A stretch of DNA of 7,169 nt from JANRKN01 sp033763435 (GCA_033763435.1 JANRKN010000001.1:1-7169); one strand, 5' to 3'; positions 1 through 6,160 are shown, numbered from the stretch's first letter. The notes: generated from the letters alone by a model not told the origin. Made by a program: numbers and translations.

Positions 1-90
1 CGGCAAGCACTTACGCGCGGAGATTTTTCCGGATTTGGTCTGAGGCAGCACAACGGGTGTGCGCGCGGAGGTTTGTGGGTGGCGTTGTTT

Positions 91-198
91 GGGTGCCCCG
101 AGTCGCATGATCGAGCCTGTGGGCGAGATCGTGCGCCTCGGGCCACGTGTCACACCACACCCGACGCGCGTCGCTTCGCTCCGCGGGTCGGGGCACCC
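91..198. repeat. Perfect 11-bp inverted repeat enclosing a 12-bp palindrome
   Basis: GGGTGCCCCGA at 91-101 is the exact reverse complement of TCGGGGCACCC at 188-198, with 86 nt between. Near the middle is the palindrome CGACGCGCGTCG (162-173). A second GGCACCC at 210-216 could pair with the left arm (91-97) in place of 192-198. If transcribed, the region could fold into a long stem with an alternative partner. The function is unknown; it may be the 3' untranslated region of an upstream gene or an RNA element. Confidence 0.5.
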
Positions 199-239
199 GG
201 CCAAGCCGTGGCACCCAGGGCGGGGGAGCAGGGCGGGGG

Positions 240-268
240 TGGACGCAGGTTGGGCTGGGGTCTAGAGT
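240..268 (+). promoter_or_regulatory. Possible sigma70-type promoter for the ribosomal protein cluster
   Basis: TGGACG (240-245) and TAGAGT (263-268) are separated by exactly 17 bp. Each hexamer matches the -35 or -10 consensus at four of six positions. Transcription would start near 275 and leave a leader of roughly 170 nt before rplK. In DNA this rich in GC the match is suggestive only, and the real promoter may lie upstream of the window if rplK is cotranscribed with earlier genes. Confidence 0.3.
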
Positions 269-391
269 TGGGGCCCGGCGTGAGCTGGGCGAGCCGGTCG
301 CGTTTGCGGCGGGCGACAATGAGGACCGTTGGAACTACCGAGCCGTGCCGACCCCAAGCCAAACGGGGCCGGCGGCCGAGGCGCGGCGCTG

Positions 392-408
392 AGAGGGTTG
401 GACCCTTT
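392..408 (+). promoter_or_regulatory. Small leader hairpin upstream of rplK
   Basis: The core AGGGT (394-398) and ACCCT (402-406) pair around a TGG loop. One G-U and one A-U pair extend the stem to seven base pairs (392-408). It lies about 40 nt before the rplK start. Leaders of L11-L1 operons in other bacteria often carry an L1 binding site for autogenous control, but I cannot confirm the L1 recognition pattern here. Confidence 0.3.
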
Positions 409-446
409 GGGCGCGGCTGAGGGCGGCCGGTGGGAGGTTGATTGCA

Positions 447-875
447 ATGGCCAAGAAGGAAGTTGTCAACGTTTTCAAGATCATGGCCCCGGGTGGGCAG
501 GCGACGCCTGCGCCACCCCTGGGTCCTGTGCTGGGCTCGAAGGGTGTGAACCCGGGCCAGTTCATTCAGAAGTTCAATGCCGAGACTCAAAAGGTCAAGG
601 GCAAGGTCGTTGGCTGCATCGTGACGGTGTACAGCGACAAGAGCTTCACGCTGGAGATCAAGTCCAGCCCGGCGTCGGTGCTGATCTGCGAGGCCGCGGG
701 CGTGCCCAAGGGCTCGGGCGTGCCGAACAAGGACAAGGTCGGGAAGATCACCAAGGCGCAGGTCAAGAAGATCGCCGAGGAGAAGATGTCGGACCTGAAC
801 GCGGCCTCGATCGAGGCAGCGATGCGCGTCATCGAGGGCACGGCCCGTTCGATGGGCGTGACGGTCGTCGACTGA
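447..875 (+). CDS. rplK: 50S ribosomal protein L11
   Basis: The product is ribosomal protein L11, which binds the GTPase-associated region of 23S rRNA at the base of the L10-L12 stalk and takes part in elongation factor action. The 142-residue length is typical. The N-terminal domain has the family's proline-rich stretch PAPPLGPVLGSKGVN (residues 22-36), read slightly differently from the usual PAPPVGPALGxxGVN. The C-terminal rRNA-binding domain has VGKITKAQVKKIA followed by IEGTARSMGVTV near the end. I chose the ATG at 447 because GGGAGG at 432-437 lies 9 nt upstream; an in-frame TTG at 438 would overlap the downstream edge of that site. It is the first of four cotranscribed genes, 75 nt before rplA. 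Identity is certain at family level. Confidence 0.97.
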   Translation: MAKKEVVNVFKIMAPGGQATPAPPLGPVLGSKGVNPGQFIQKFNAETQKVKGKVVGCIVTVYSDKSFTLEIKSSPASVLICEAAGVPKGSGVPNKDKVGKITKAQVKKIAEEKMSDLNAASIEAAMRVIEGTARSMGVTVVD

Positions 876-917
876 TCCTGACCCGCGTCACCCGGAACTG
901 AACCCACAGCACACGCC

Positions 918-942
918 GCCCGCAGCGCGGGCGATGTAAGGA
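918..942 (+). promoter_or_regulatory. Hairpin next to the rplA ribosome binding site
   Basis: GCCCGC (918-923) and GCGGGC (927-932) form a perfect six-pair stem with an AGC loop, four nucleotides before the Shine-Dalgarno sequence TAAGGA (937-942). TAAGGA lies 8 nt before the rplA ATG. A GC-only stem this close to the site could influence ribosome loading or mRNA processing between rplK and rplA. The pairing is seen; the regulatory role is inferred. Confidence 0.4.
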
Positions 943-950
943 ACGAAGAC

Positions 951-1655
951 ATGCCGGCGTATCTCAGCAAGCGCTCGAAGGCCAACGCGGCCTTGAAGCC
1001 GAAGGATCCGATGGAGGCTCCCGCGGCGATCGCGGCCCTGAAGAAGTTCAAGGGTCCGAAGTTTGATCAGACCATCAACATCTGCATGCACCTAGGCGTG
1101 GACCCGAATCAGGCCGACCAGGCGCTGCGTGGCGCGGTGAGCCTGCCCAAGGGCATCGGCTCGACGAAGAAGGTTGTGGCGTTCTGCCCCTCGGACAAGG
1201 TGCAGGAGGCTCTGGCGGCCGGCGCGATCAAGGCCGGCGGCGACGACCTAGTGGCGGAGATCGAGAAGGGCTTCATGGACTTTGACGTCGCGATCGCGAC
1301 GCCGGACATGATGCGCGTGGTGTCGAAGCTGGGTAAGGTGCTGGGCCCGAAGGGCCTGATGCCTTCGCCCAAGGCCGGCACGGTGACGCCGCAGGTCGGC
1401 CAGGCGGTGAAGGAATACTCGGCCGGCAAGGTCGAGTATCGCACCGACAAGGCGGGCAACGTGCACGCGGTGATCGGGAAGATGTCGTTCGCCGACGGGG
1501 ACCTGGTCGCGAACCTCGAGTACTTCATCCAGTCGATCGAGAAGGTTCGTCCTTCGACGGTGAAGGGCGTGTACATCAAGAAGATCACGGTGGCGGGTTG
1601 CATGACGCCGGGCGTGCAGATCAAGTACGTCCAGGCCGTCACGACCGAAGAGTGA
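951..1655 (+). CDS. rplA: 50S ribosomal protein L1
   Basis: The product is ribosomal protein L1, which forms the mobile L1 stalk with 23S rRNA helices 76-78 and helps release deacylated tRNA from the E site. In many bacteria it also represses translation of its own operon. The 234-residue length is normal. Family motifs are visible: LPKGIGSTKKVVAF (65-78), a variant of the usual LPHGTG stretch; VLGPKGLMPSPKAGTVT (130-146), the most conserved loop; VEYRTDKAGNVHAVIGKMSF (161-180); and MTPGV (218-222) near the end, where many homologues read MGPGV. The start is the ATG at 951, with TAAGGA 8 nt upstream. rplJ follows after 41 nt. Nothing is broken or truncated. Confidence 0.97.
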   Translation: MPAYLSKRSKANAALKPKDPMEAPAAIAALKKFKGPKFDQTINICMHLGVDPNQADQALRGAVSLPKGIGSTKKVVAFCPSDKVQEALAAGAIKAGGDDLVAEIEKGFMDFDVAIATPDMMRVVSKLGKVLGPKGLMPSPKAGTVTPQVGQAVKEYSAGKVEYRTDKAGNVHAVIGKMSFADGDLVANLEYFIQSIEKVRPSTVKGVYIKKITVAGCMTPGVQIKYVQAVTTEE

Positions 1656-1696
1656 TCGAACTACACCCCACTTTGGCACGCTGAAAGGAACACCCC

Positions 1697-2242
1697 ATGT
1701 CGAAGAAGGTCAAGTCGATGATCATGCGGGACTACAAGGCCCGCATTGGCGATGCGTCGGAAGCGGCCGTGATCAGCCTCCGGGGCGTGAAGGGCATCGC
1801 GACGACGAACATGCGTCGCGAGCTGCACAAGAAGAAGATCAAGATCACCGTCGTGCAGAACAACCTGTTCCGCAAGACGATGGAAGGTTCGCCCCTCTCG
1901 AAGCTGGAGCCCTACCTCAAGGGTGCGACGGCGATCGCGACGGGCGGGAAGTCGATCGTTGAGGTCGCGCGCGAGCTCGTGGCGCTTCTCGAGAAGCACC
2001 CGACGCTCGAACTCAAGGGCGCGGTGCTCGACGGCCAGCTCTTCACGGGCAAGGCCGGCGTCACAGAGCTGAGCAAGTTCCCGACGCGCGAGGAGGCGCT
2101 GGGTCAGACGGTGTCGATCATCGTCGGCCCCGGCAAGAGCCTGGCGACGCAGCTCCTCGGACCGGGCCGCACGGTCGCGGGGCTCGTCAAGGCGATCGAG
2201 GCCAAGCTCGAAAAGGGCGAGGCCATCGCGAAGGTCGCCTGA
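1697..2242 (+). CDS. rplJ: 50S ribosomal protein L10
   Basis: The product is ribosomal protein L10, the scaffold of the L7/L12 stalk. Its globular N-terminal domain binds 23S rRNA beside L11, and its C-terminal helix carries L12 dimers that recruit translation factors. The 181 residues are slightly longer than the common 165-175. Visible features are an N-terminal region with VISLRGVKGIATTNMRREL (25-43), VQNNLFRKTM (53-62), where many homologues read VxKNTLxRxA, and a lysine-rich C-terminal helix (about 161-178) that should bind L12. The ATG at 1697 is preceded by AAAGGA (1684-1689) with a 7-nt gap. It follows rplA closely but is separated from rplL, normally an immediate neighbour, by 212 nt. 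Confidence 0.95.
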   Translation: MSKKVKSMIMRDYKARIGDASEAAVISLRGVKGIATTNMRRELHKKKIKITVVQNNLFRKTMEGSPLSKLEPYLKGATAIATGGKSIVEVARELVALLEKHPTLELKGAVLDGQLFTGKAGVTELSKFPTREEALGQTVSIIVGPGKSLATQLLGPGRTVAGLVKAIEAKLEKGEAIAKVA

Positions 2243-2454
2243 GTCCTGTCTCATTCCCCCACCACACCCCGGTCGCGGGCGCGCGGCGGGGCTTCAAGCA
2301 GCTTCGGGGCTCTTCACGACGCATGCCCCTGAACAGTGTCCCTGGTCTCCCGACTGGTCCGCACTGCGGATGAAATGCCCGATCGTTTCGGGCACCTCTT
2401 GGGAACATAGAGATCGGCGGTTCGGGCGTGAGCCCGAGGGCCGAAGAAAGTTGA
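2243..2454 (+). promoter_or_regulatory. Structured rplJ-rplL intergenic region with four hairpins
   Basis: This 212-nt gap has no credible gene but contains four short stems in + strand order. They are TTC-GGGGC (2303-2310) with GCCCC-GAA (2325-2333, one bulged T); TCCGC with GCGGA (2358-2370); TGCCCGA with TCGGGCA around TCGTT (2376-2394); and a composite stem (2415-2443). The composite stem has CGGC pairing with GCCG outside TCGGGC and GCCCGA, capped by a GTGA tetraloop of the GNRA class. No hairpin is followed by a clear T run, so none is a convincing intrinsic terminator. L12 is needed in several copies per L10, so the region could affect rplL dosage through attenuation, mRNA processing or RBS exposure. 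That role is inferred. Confidence 0.5.
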
Positions 2455-2859
2455 ATGCACATGTCGACGGAAGTTTCTGCCAGCATCAAAGAACTCGGTG
2501 ACAAGCTCGCGGGCCTGAGCCTCAAGGACGCGGTGGATCTCGGCAAGTACCTCAAGGATGCGTACGGCATCGAGGCCGCGGCGGGCGGCGGCGTGGTGAT
2601 GGCGGCGGCGGGCGGCGGCGCGGCTGCTCCCAAGGCCGAAGAGAAGACCTCGTTCAACGTCGTCCTCAAGGCCGTCGATGCGGCCAAGAAGATCGGCGTC
2701 ATCAAGGTCGTCCGCGAGCTCACGGGCCTGGGCCTGGCCGAGGCGAAGGCCTTCGTCGATGCCCCGGGCAAGGCCGTGAAGGAAGGCGTCTCGAAGGAAG
2801 ACGCCGAGAAGATGAAGAAGTCGCTGACCGAGGCCGGCGCGACCGTCGACCTCACGTAA
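2455..2859 (+). CDS. rplL: 50S ribosomal protein L7/L12
   Basis: The product is L7/L12, the multi-copy stalk protein whose C-terminal domain contacts EF-Tu, EF-G and other factors. From the ATG at 2455 it has 134 residues. Domains are an N-terminal dimerisation and L10-binding segment (about 9-38), an Ala/Gly hinge (about 41-60) and the C-terminal domain (about 63-134). The C-terminal domain contains KKIGVIKVVRELTGLGLAEA and a following AKAFVDAPGKAVKEGVSKEDA. The start is uncertain: a second ATG at 2461 would give a protein beginning MSTEVS. The weak purine site GAAGAAAG (2443-2450) is better spaced for 2455. The hinge contains AAAGGG twice, encoded by a 16-bp direct repeat. A strong terminator follows the gene. 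Confidence 0.95.
   Translation: MHMSTEVSASIKELGDKLAGLSLKDAVDLGKYLKDAYGIEAAAGGGVVMAAAGGGAAAPKAEEKTSFNVVLKAVDAAKKIGVIKVVRELTGLGLAEAKAFVDAPGKAVKEGVSKEDAEKMKKSLTEAGATVDLT
2578..2620 (+). repeat. In-frame 16-bp direct repeat in the L12 hinge
   Basis: GCGGCGGGCGGCGGCG occurs at 2578-2593 and again at 2605-2620, offset by 27 bp (nine codons). It encodes AAAGGG twice in the flexible hinge of L7/L12. The offset is a whole number of codons, consistent with expansion of a linker that tolerates length change, though GC-rich Ala/Gly codons could also produce this similarity. Confidence 0.6.
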
Positions 2860-2865
2860 GCCGAC

Positions 2866-2882
2866 GCGAGCCCCGCGCTCGC
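2866..2882 (+). other. Hairpin just after rplL
   Basis: GCGAGC (2866-2871) pairs perfectly with GCTCGC (2877-2882) around CCCGC, starting 7 nt after the rplL stop codon. It has no T run and lies 17 nt before the main terminator stem. It may help protect the 3' end of the mRNA. Confidence 0.4.
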
Positions 2883-2898
2883 TCATCAAGGTTTGCTC

Positions 2899-2935
2899 CA
2901 AAGGCCCGTCCGCAAGGATGGGCCTTTGTGCTTTT
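2899..2935 (+). terminator. Strong Rho-independent terminator closing the rplKAJL cluster
   Basis: A 13-pair stem, CAAAGGCCCGTCC (2899-2911) with GGATGGGCCTTTG (2916-2928) and a single G-U pair, is capped by a GCAA tetraloop of the GNRA class. It is followed by TGCTTTT. The 3' arm itself ends in TTT. It lies 40 nt after rplL and marks the end of the transcription unit, so the next gene must have its own promoter. Confidence 0.9.
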
Positions 2936-2979
2936 GGATAACGCTGGTCGCGAGGTGGGAGGCCGCCAGAATGCCGCGG

Positions 2980-3008
2980 ACTGACAGCACCGCGTCAGTG
3001 ACCGCGTC
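2980..3008. repeat. Inverted and direct repeats upstream of the propeller gene
   Basis: ACTGAC (2980-2985) and GTCAGT (2994-2999) form a perfect inverted repeat with an 8-nt centre. ACCGCGTC occurs at 2989-2996 and 3001-3008, spaced 12 bp apart. These lie 60-90 bp upstream of the predicted promoter and could be a regulator binding site. No known operator is recognised. Confidence 0.25.
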
Positions 3009-3070
3009 TCTGACCCGGATCCTGTGACGGGAATCGGCCGAATCTTCGCGGATTCTTTCGAGCAGGGGAA

Positions 3071-3099
3071 TTGACGCGGACTCCAGCGGCCATTAGGTT
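3071..3099 (+). promoter_or_regulatory. Sigma70-like promoter for the exported propeller protein gene
   Basis: TTGACG (3071-3076, five of six consensus bases) is followed after exactly 17 bp by TAGGTT (3094-3099, matching at the conserved first, second and last positions). Transcription would begin near 3106, giving a short leader that contains the GGAGG at 3111-3115. The terminator just upstream means this gene needs its own promoter, which supports the call. Confidence 0.5.
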
Positions 3100-3123
3100 C
3101 AGGCATACGTGGAGGTCTGACTT

Positions 3124-4662
3124 ATGCGAACCATCAGCGCCCTGCTCATCACCGCGACGCTCGCCACCCTCGCCAGCGCGCAGCCCGTCGGCACGTGGAC
3201 CCGTCTCTCGACGGGCGGAGGTCCGAACGCCACAACCTTTCGCGGCATGATCTTCGACTCGAACCGCGGCGTGCTCGTGGCGTGGGATGCGCTCAACCGT
3301 TGGGAGTGGAATGGAAGTTCGTGGACCGCCACGGGACCCGATCTTGCCCTCTCGTACGGACTGAGTCGGGCGCCGCAGATGCGCCAAGGGCTCGCATTTG
3401 ATCCCGGCAGCAACCAACTTGCTCGCGCGTTCGTTCAGGAGCTTGGACCAGCGTCGCGAGGGCGCATTGACGTATTTGAGTGCGCTGGATTTTCACGAGT
3501 TTTTAGCTCAGACAACCTCTCAGTTTCACTTCGAGCCGACGGAAACAATATCGAAAATTCGACTTCCGCCTCTATCACAATCGATCCTGCTTCCGGAACA
3601 GTCATGGCACTCGTCCCGAGCGGCGATTATTCTGGCTTCGGACTAAACCCTGCGAGTGGCTATCGACTCAGCCTCCGATCAGACCCGCTCATTCAAGCCC
3701 AGCCCTTCAACGCCGTCAACTTTCCGGCGTCGCGTGCGAGAACGGCGGTCGCATTCGATCGCCTCCTCTCTGAATATGTGATGTTTGGCGGCCTCGTCTA
3801 TGATCCGGAAACTCGAGAACATACGGGCAGTTCCGCAATCACGTGGGCCTACGGCGGCAACGACTGGCGAGTCGCCTCGTTTGCTAGCGGGACTGGATCC
3901 TTCCCCGCCCCTCGGTACGGCCACTCACTAGTCTTTGACGCATCGCGAGGCAGGACGATTATGTTTGGCGGCATTCCCAACGGCACCGACCAATTCTTGG
4001 ACCGACCTTGGGAGTGGAACGGCGTGTCCTGGGTCCGCGGACCCGTGGGACCAATTGCGCGATTCAATGCGGCCATGGTCTACGACTCCGCGAATTCGCG
4101 CGTGCTGCTGGTCGGCGGCTCGCCGGTCGCCGCGCCTGGCGCTTCGCTGTCGGACCTCTGGGAGTATCGCGTGCCGACGGCGCCGCGGATTCAGAACCAG
4201 CCTCGGCGGATCGTCGCGCTTGAGGGCGAGCCGGTGCGGATGGAGGTCACGCTTGCGCCGGACGCGACACTGAGGCAACCGCTGTGGCGTCGCCGCGGCA
4301 CCGCGATGACCGATGCACCGGGCTACGTCGGCAGCCAGACATCGACGCTGATGATCTCGTCGGTCACCTTTGGCGATGCGGGCGCGTATGAGTTCCTCAT
4401 CAGCAACGATGCGGGCCGCGCGATCTCTGACCCCGTGTTCCTTGAAGTCCTCTGCCGCGTCGACGCGGACCGCTCCGGGTTCGTTGATTCCGACGACTTC
4501 ATTGCGTTCACCGAGGCGTTCGAGCGCGGCTGCGTGTCGGTGGGCTTTGGCGCTGAGCTTCCCGACCCCGAGTGCAGGGCTCGCGGTGACTTTGACTATT
4601 CGGGCTTCGTGGACTCCGACGATTTCGTCGGGTACATCGAAGCGTTCTCGGCCGGTTGCTGA
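3124..4662 (+). CDS. Secreted Kelch-propeller/Ig-like protein with C-terminal GC-type dockerin repeats
   Basis: This 512-residue protein is probably exported. A signal peptide (1-19) is cleaved after ASA. Kelch-like blades lie at about 31-70, 203-250, 262-306 and 311-349. They are marked by VMFGG, IMFGG and LLVGG strands and by repeated WEWNGxSW turns (61-67 and 297-303). An Ig-like domain (about 354-442) contains DAGAYEFLISNDAG. Two calcium-loop repeats follow: D447, D449, S451, D455, D458 and D489, D491, S493, D497, D500. Each sits between cysteines (444/470 and 484/512), and the protein ends in Gly-Cys. This C-terminus resembles the GC-type dockerin tail of planctomycete exported proteins. 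No catalytic residues are recognised; a surface or extracellular binding role is inferred. The start has GGAGG 8 nt upstream. The middle third is unusually poor in GC. Confidence 0.88.
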   Translation: MRTISALLITATLATLASAQPVGTWTRLSTGGGPNATTFRGMIFDSNRGVLVAWDALNRWEWNGSSWTATGPDLALSYGLSRAPQMRQGLAFDPGSNQLARAFVQELGPASRGRIDVFECAGFSRVFSSDNLSVSLRADGNNIENSTSASITIDPASGTVMALVPSGDYSGFGLNPASGYRLSLRSDPLIQAQPFNAVNFPASRARTAVAFDRLLSEYVMFGGLVYDPETREHTGSSAITWAYGGNDWRVASFASGTGSFPAPRYGHSLVFDASRGRTIMFGGIPNGTDQFLDRPWEWNGVSWVRGPVGPIARFNAAMVYDSANSRVLLVGGSPVAAPGASLSDLWEYRVPTAPRIQNQPRRIVALEGEPVRMEVTLAPDATLRQPLWRRRGTAMTDAPGYVGSQTSTLMISSVTFGDAGAYEFLISNDAGRAISDPVFLEVLCRVDADRSGFVDSDDFIAFTEAFERGCVSVGFGAELPDPECRARGDFDYSGFVDSDDFVGYIEAFSAGC

Positions 4663-4665
4663 GGC

Positions 4666-6087
4666 TCACTCGCTCGGCGTCGGGCCGAAGGTCATCGCGT
4701 TCTTGCCCTGCTGCTTGCTCTGGATCGCGCGCTGGTCGGCGGCGCGCACCAGATCGTCAGGCGTGAGGCCGTCCCACGGGAAGGTTGCGAGGCCGCCCGA
4801 CACTGAGAGCGGGCTGGGAAGCCCGCTGCCCAGCTTGGGGAACTTGTGCGAGGCGATCTGCTGCTGGAAGCGGCGGGCGAGGCCCAGCACGTCGGTCGGG
4901 TGACGGCTTGCGTTCGAGCGCGGGCCCTCGGGCTCGTCGAAGATGACGGCGAACTCATCGCCGCCGATCCGGCAGACGCGGTCGGTCGGACGGATGGTCG
5001 AGCGCAGGAGGCGGACGGTGTCCTTGAGGATGTCGTCGCCCAGGTCATGGCCGAAGCGGTCGTTGTAGTGTTTGAAGTTATCGATATCGAAGACCATGAT
5101 GGTGACGAAGCGTCGCGCGTCGCGGGCGCGGGCGATGGCCGCGGCGAGGAACTTGTCGAAGTAGCGCCGGTTCCACGCGCCCGTGAGCGGGTCCTGGAAC
5201 GCGGCCTCGCGGAGCTGGGCGACCTGCGAGGCCAGGCGCATCCACTCGCTGAGCCACGCGGCGCCCGTGCGCAGGCGGGCAGGGTCGATCGTCGGGTCGT
5301 CGATCCAGCCGGCGATGGAGGAACCGAGCATCACGGGCTGGCCGGCGGGCTCGGACTCGCGCGCCTCGATCCATCGCAGCGCGGGCGAACCCAAGCGCGT
5401 GCGCAGCAGCGCGAGCGCGGGCTCGTGCACGTCGTGGCCCGCGAGGACCAGACGCAGGAGCGATTCGTCGCCCAGATCAGCAGCGACGTCAGCGGCGGGC
5501 TCCGGGCTGAGGTCGGAGGCAACGTCGGAAGCGCGCGGTGAGATCGACGCGGCTGGCACCGAAGGCGGCGGGGACTTGGGCGCAGCGGGCGCGGGCGCCG
5601 CTGATGGCGCGGGCGGTGTGACCGCGGCCGCGGGCTGGGCTGCGGCGTGGAAGGAGGCCAGGTCCGCGTCGGGCGCGAGCGTGCCGTCGTAGCCCGAAGG
5701 CGTGGCGCCCGCGAGTTGAACGCGGAGGACGCGGACGCGTGCGTCGGCCTCGCGGAGGGCGCGGAGGAACTCGTCGCGCGTGCCGGGGGTCAGCGCGGTG
5801 GGCGAGGTCGGGGGCTCGGCGTCGGGCGCGACGAGGACGACGGGGCGCGCGGGGGCCTGGTCGGAGGCGGCGTGGATGAGGCCGCCGGTCGCGACTTCGG
5901 CGAGGGCCTCGGCGGCGGAGCGGACGCGGATGAGTTCGAGCGAGGCGTCGCGGCGGAGCATGCCATCGAGCCCGGTCCGGCCGACGAGGATCACCCGCGC
6001 TTCGGCGGTATCGTCGGACGGGGTTGGGATGGGCACGTGGGTCATGCTCGGCACGTCTGCGGTTGTCTCCGACGCGGCTCCGCGCAT
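4666..6087 (-). CDS. Diguanylate cyclase (GGDEF) with degenerate receiver-like N-terminus
   Basis: This 473-residue protein should make cyclic di-GMP from two GTP. The GGDEF domain (about 296-468) has DPLTGAWNRR (299-308), metal-binding D334, FKHYNDRFGHDLGD (338-351) and GGDEF at 375-379. The I-site RPTD (366-369) lies five residues before GGDEF. Its key residues match those of PleD with a constant offset of seven, so catalysis and product inhibition both look intact. Residues 31-90 resemble a receiver fold lacking the acidic pocket and phospho-acceptor aspartate. A Pro/Ala linker (about 150-182) and an unassigned helical region (about 203-295) follow. No membrane segment is evident, so it is probably cytoplasmic. 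The start is the ATG at 6087, with GAGGGAG 6 nt upstream; an in-frame frame extends to 6324 but overlaps the preceding gene. Its stop lies 3 nt from the convergent propeller gene. Confidence 0.9.
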   Translation of the reverse strand: MRGAASETTADVPSMTHVPIPTPSDDTAEARVILVGRTGLDGMLRRDASLELIRVRSAAEALAEVATGGLIHAASDQAPARPVVLVAPDAEPPTSPTALTPGTRDEFLRALREADARVRVLRVQLAGATPSGYDGTLAPDADLASFHAAAQPAAAVTPPAPSAAPAPAAPKSPPPSVPAASISPRASDVASDLSPEPAADVAADLGDESLLRLVLAGHDVHEPALALLRTRLGSPALRWIEARESEPAGQPVMLGSSIAGWIDDPTIDPARLRTGAAWLSEWMRLASQVAQLREAAFQDPLTGAWNRRYFDKFLAAAIARARDARRFVTIMVFDIDNFKHYNDRFGHDLGDDILKDTVRLLRSTIRPTDRVCRIGGDEFAVIFDEPEGPRSNASRHPTDVLGLARRFQQQIASHKFPKLGSGLPSPLSVSGGLATFPWDGLTPDDLVRAADQRAIQSKQQGKNAMTFGPTPSE

Positions 6088-6093
6088 CGCTTG

Positions 6094-6100
6094 CTCCCTC
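6094..6100 (-). promoter_or_regulatory. Ribosome binding site that fixes the GGDEF gene start
   Basis: GAGGGAG on the - strand lies 6 nt before the ATG at 6087. It favours this start over the upstream in-frame ATG at 6324, which lies inside the preceding gene, and over the downstream ATG at 6045. Confidence 0.7.
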
Positions 6101-6160
6101 GGGGCATCCTGCCCCTGTTCCCGACCACCCGAGCCCCCCACCCGACTCCCGACCACGCTC

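Larger units (their letters stand above)
1..446. other. Non-coding stretch upstream of rplK, with inverted repeats
   Basis: No convincing gene is seen in this stretch. A 13-codon open frame ends at a TGA at 41-43 and could be the tail of an upstream + strand gene, but its residues (GKHLRAEIFPDLV) do not match the usual NusG C-terminus expected here. The longer open frames on both strands are rich in Arg, Pro and Gly, as expected for random frames in GC-rich DNA. The stretch holds a perfect 11-bp inverted repeat (91-101 with 188-198), a 12-bp palindrome (162-173), a possible promoter (240-268) and a small hairpin (392-408). I found no tRNA-like T-arm or anticodon arm. Confidence 0.6.

Noticed and set aside
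2..43. A 13-codon open frame at the left edge as the tail of nusG
   Set aside because: The residues do not resemble the NusG C-terminus, and so short a piece cannot be identified.
1109..1642. Long - strand open frames opposite rplA and rplJ
   Set aside because: They mirror the codons of well-conserved ribosomal genes and have low-complexity or unrecognised sequence.
2376..2400. The TGCCCGA/TCGGGCA hairpin as an intrinsic terminator before rplL
   Set aside because: The stem is only seven pairs and is followed by a mixed CCTCTT stretch, not a T run. It is better treated as part of a structured leader.
2187..2855. A 222-codon - strand open frame opposite rplL and the rplJ-rplL gap
   Set aside because: It is antisense to a certain ribosomal protein gene, has no recognisable motif and fits the usual shadow frames of GC-rich DNA.
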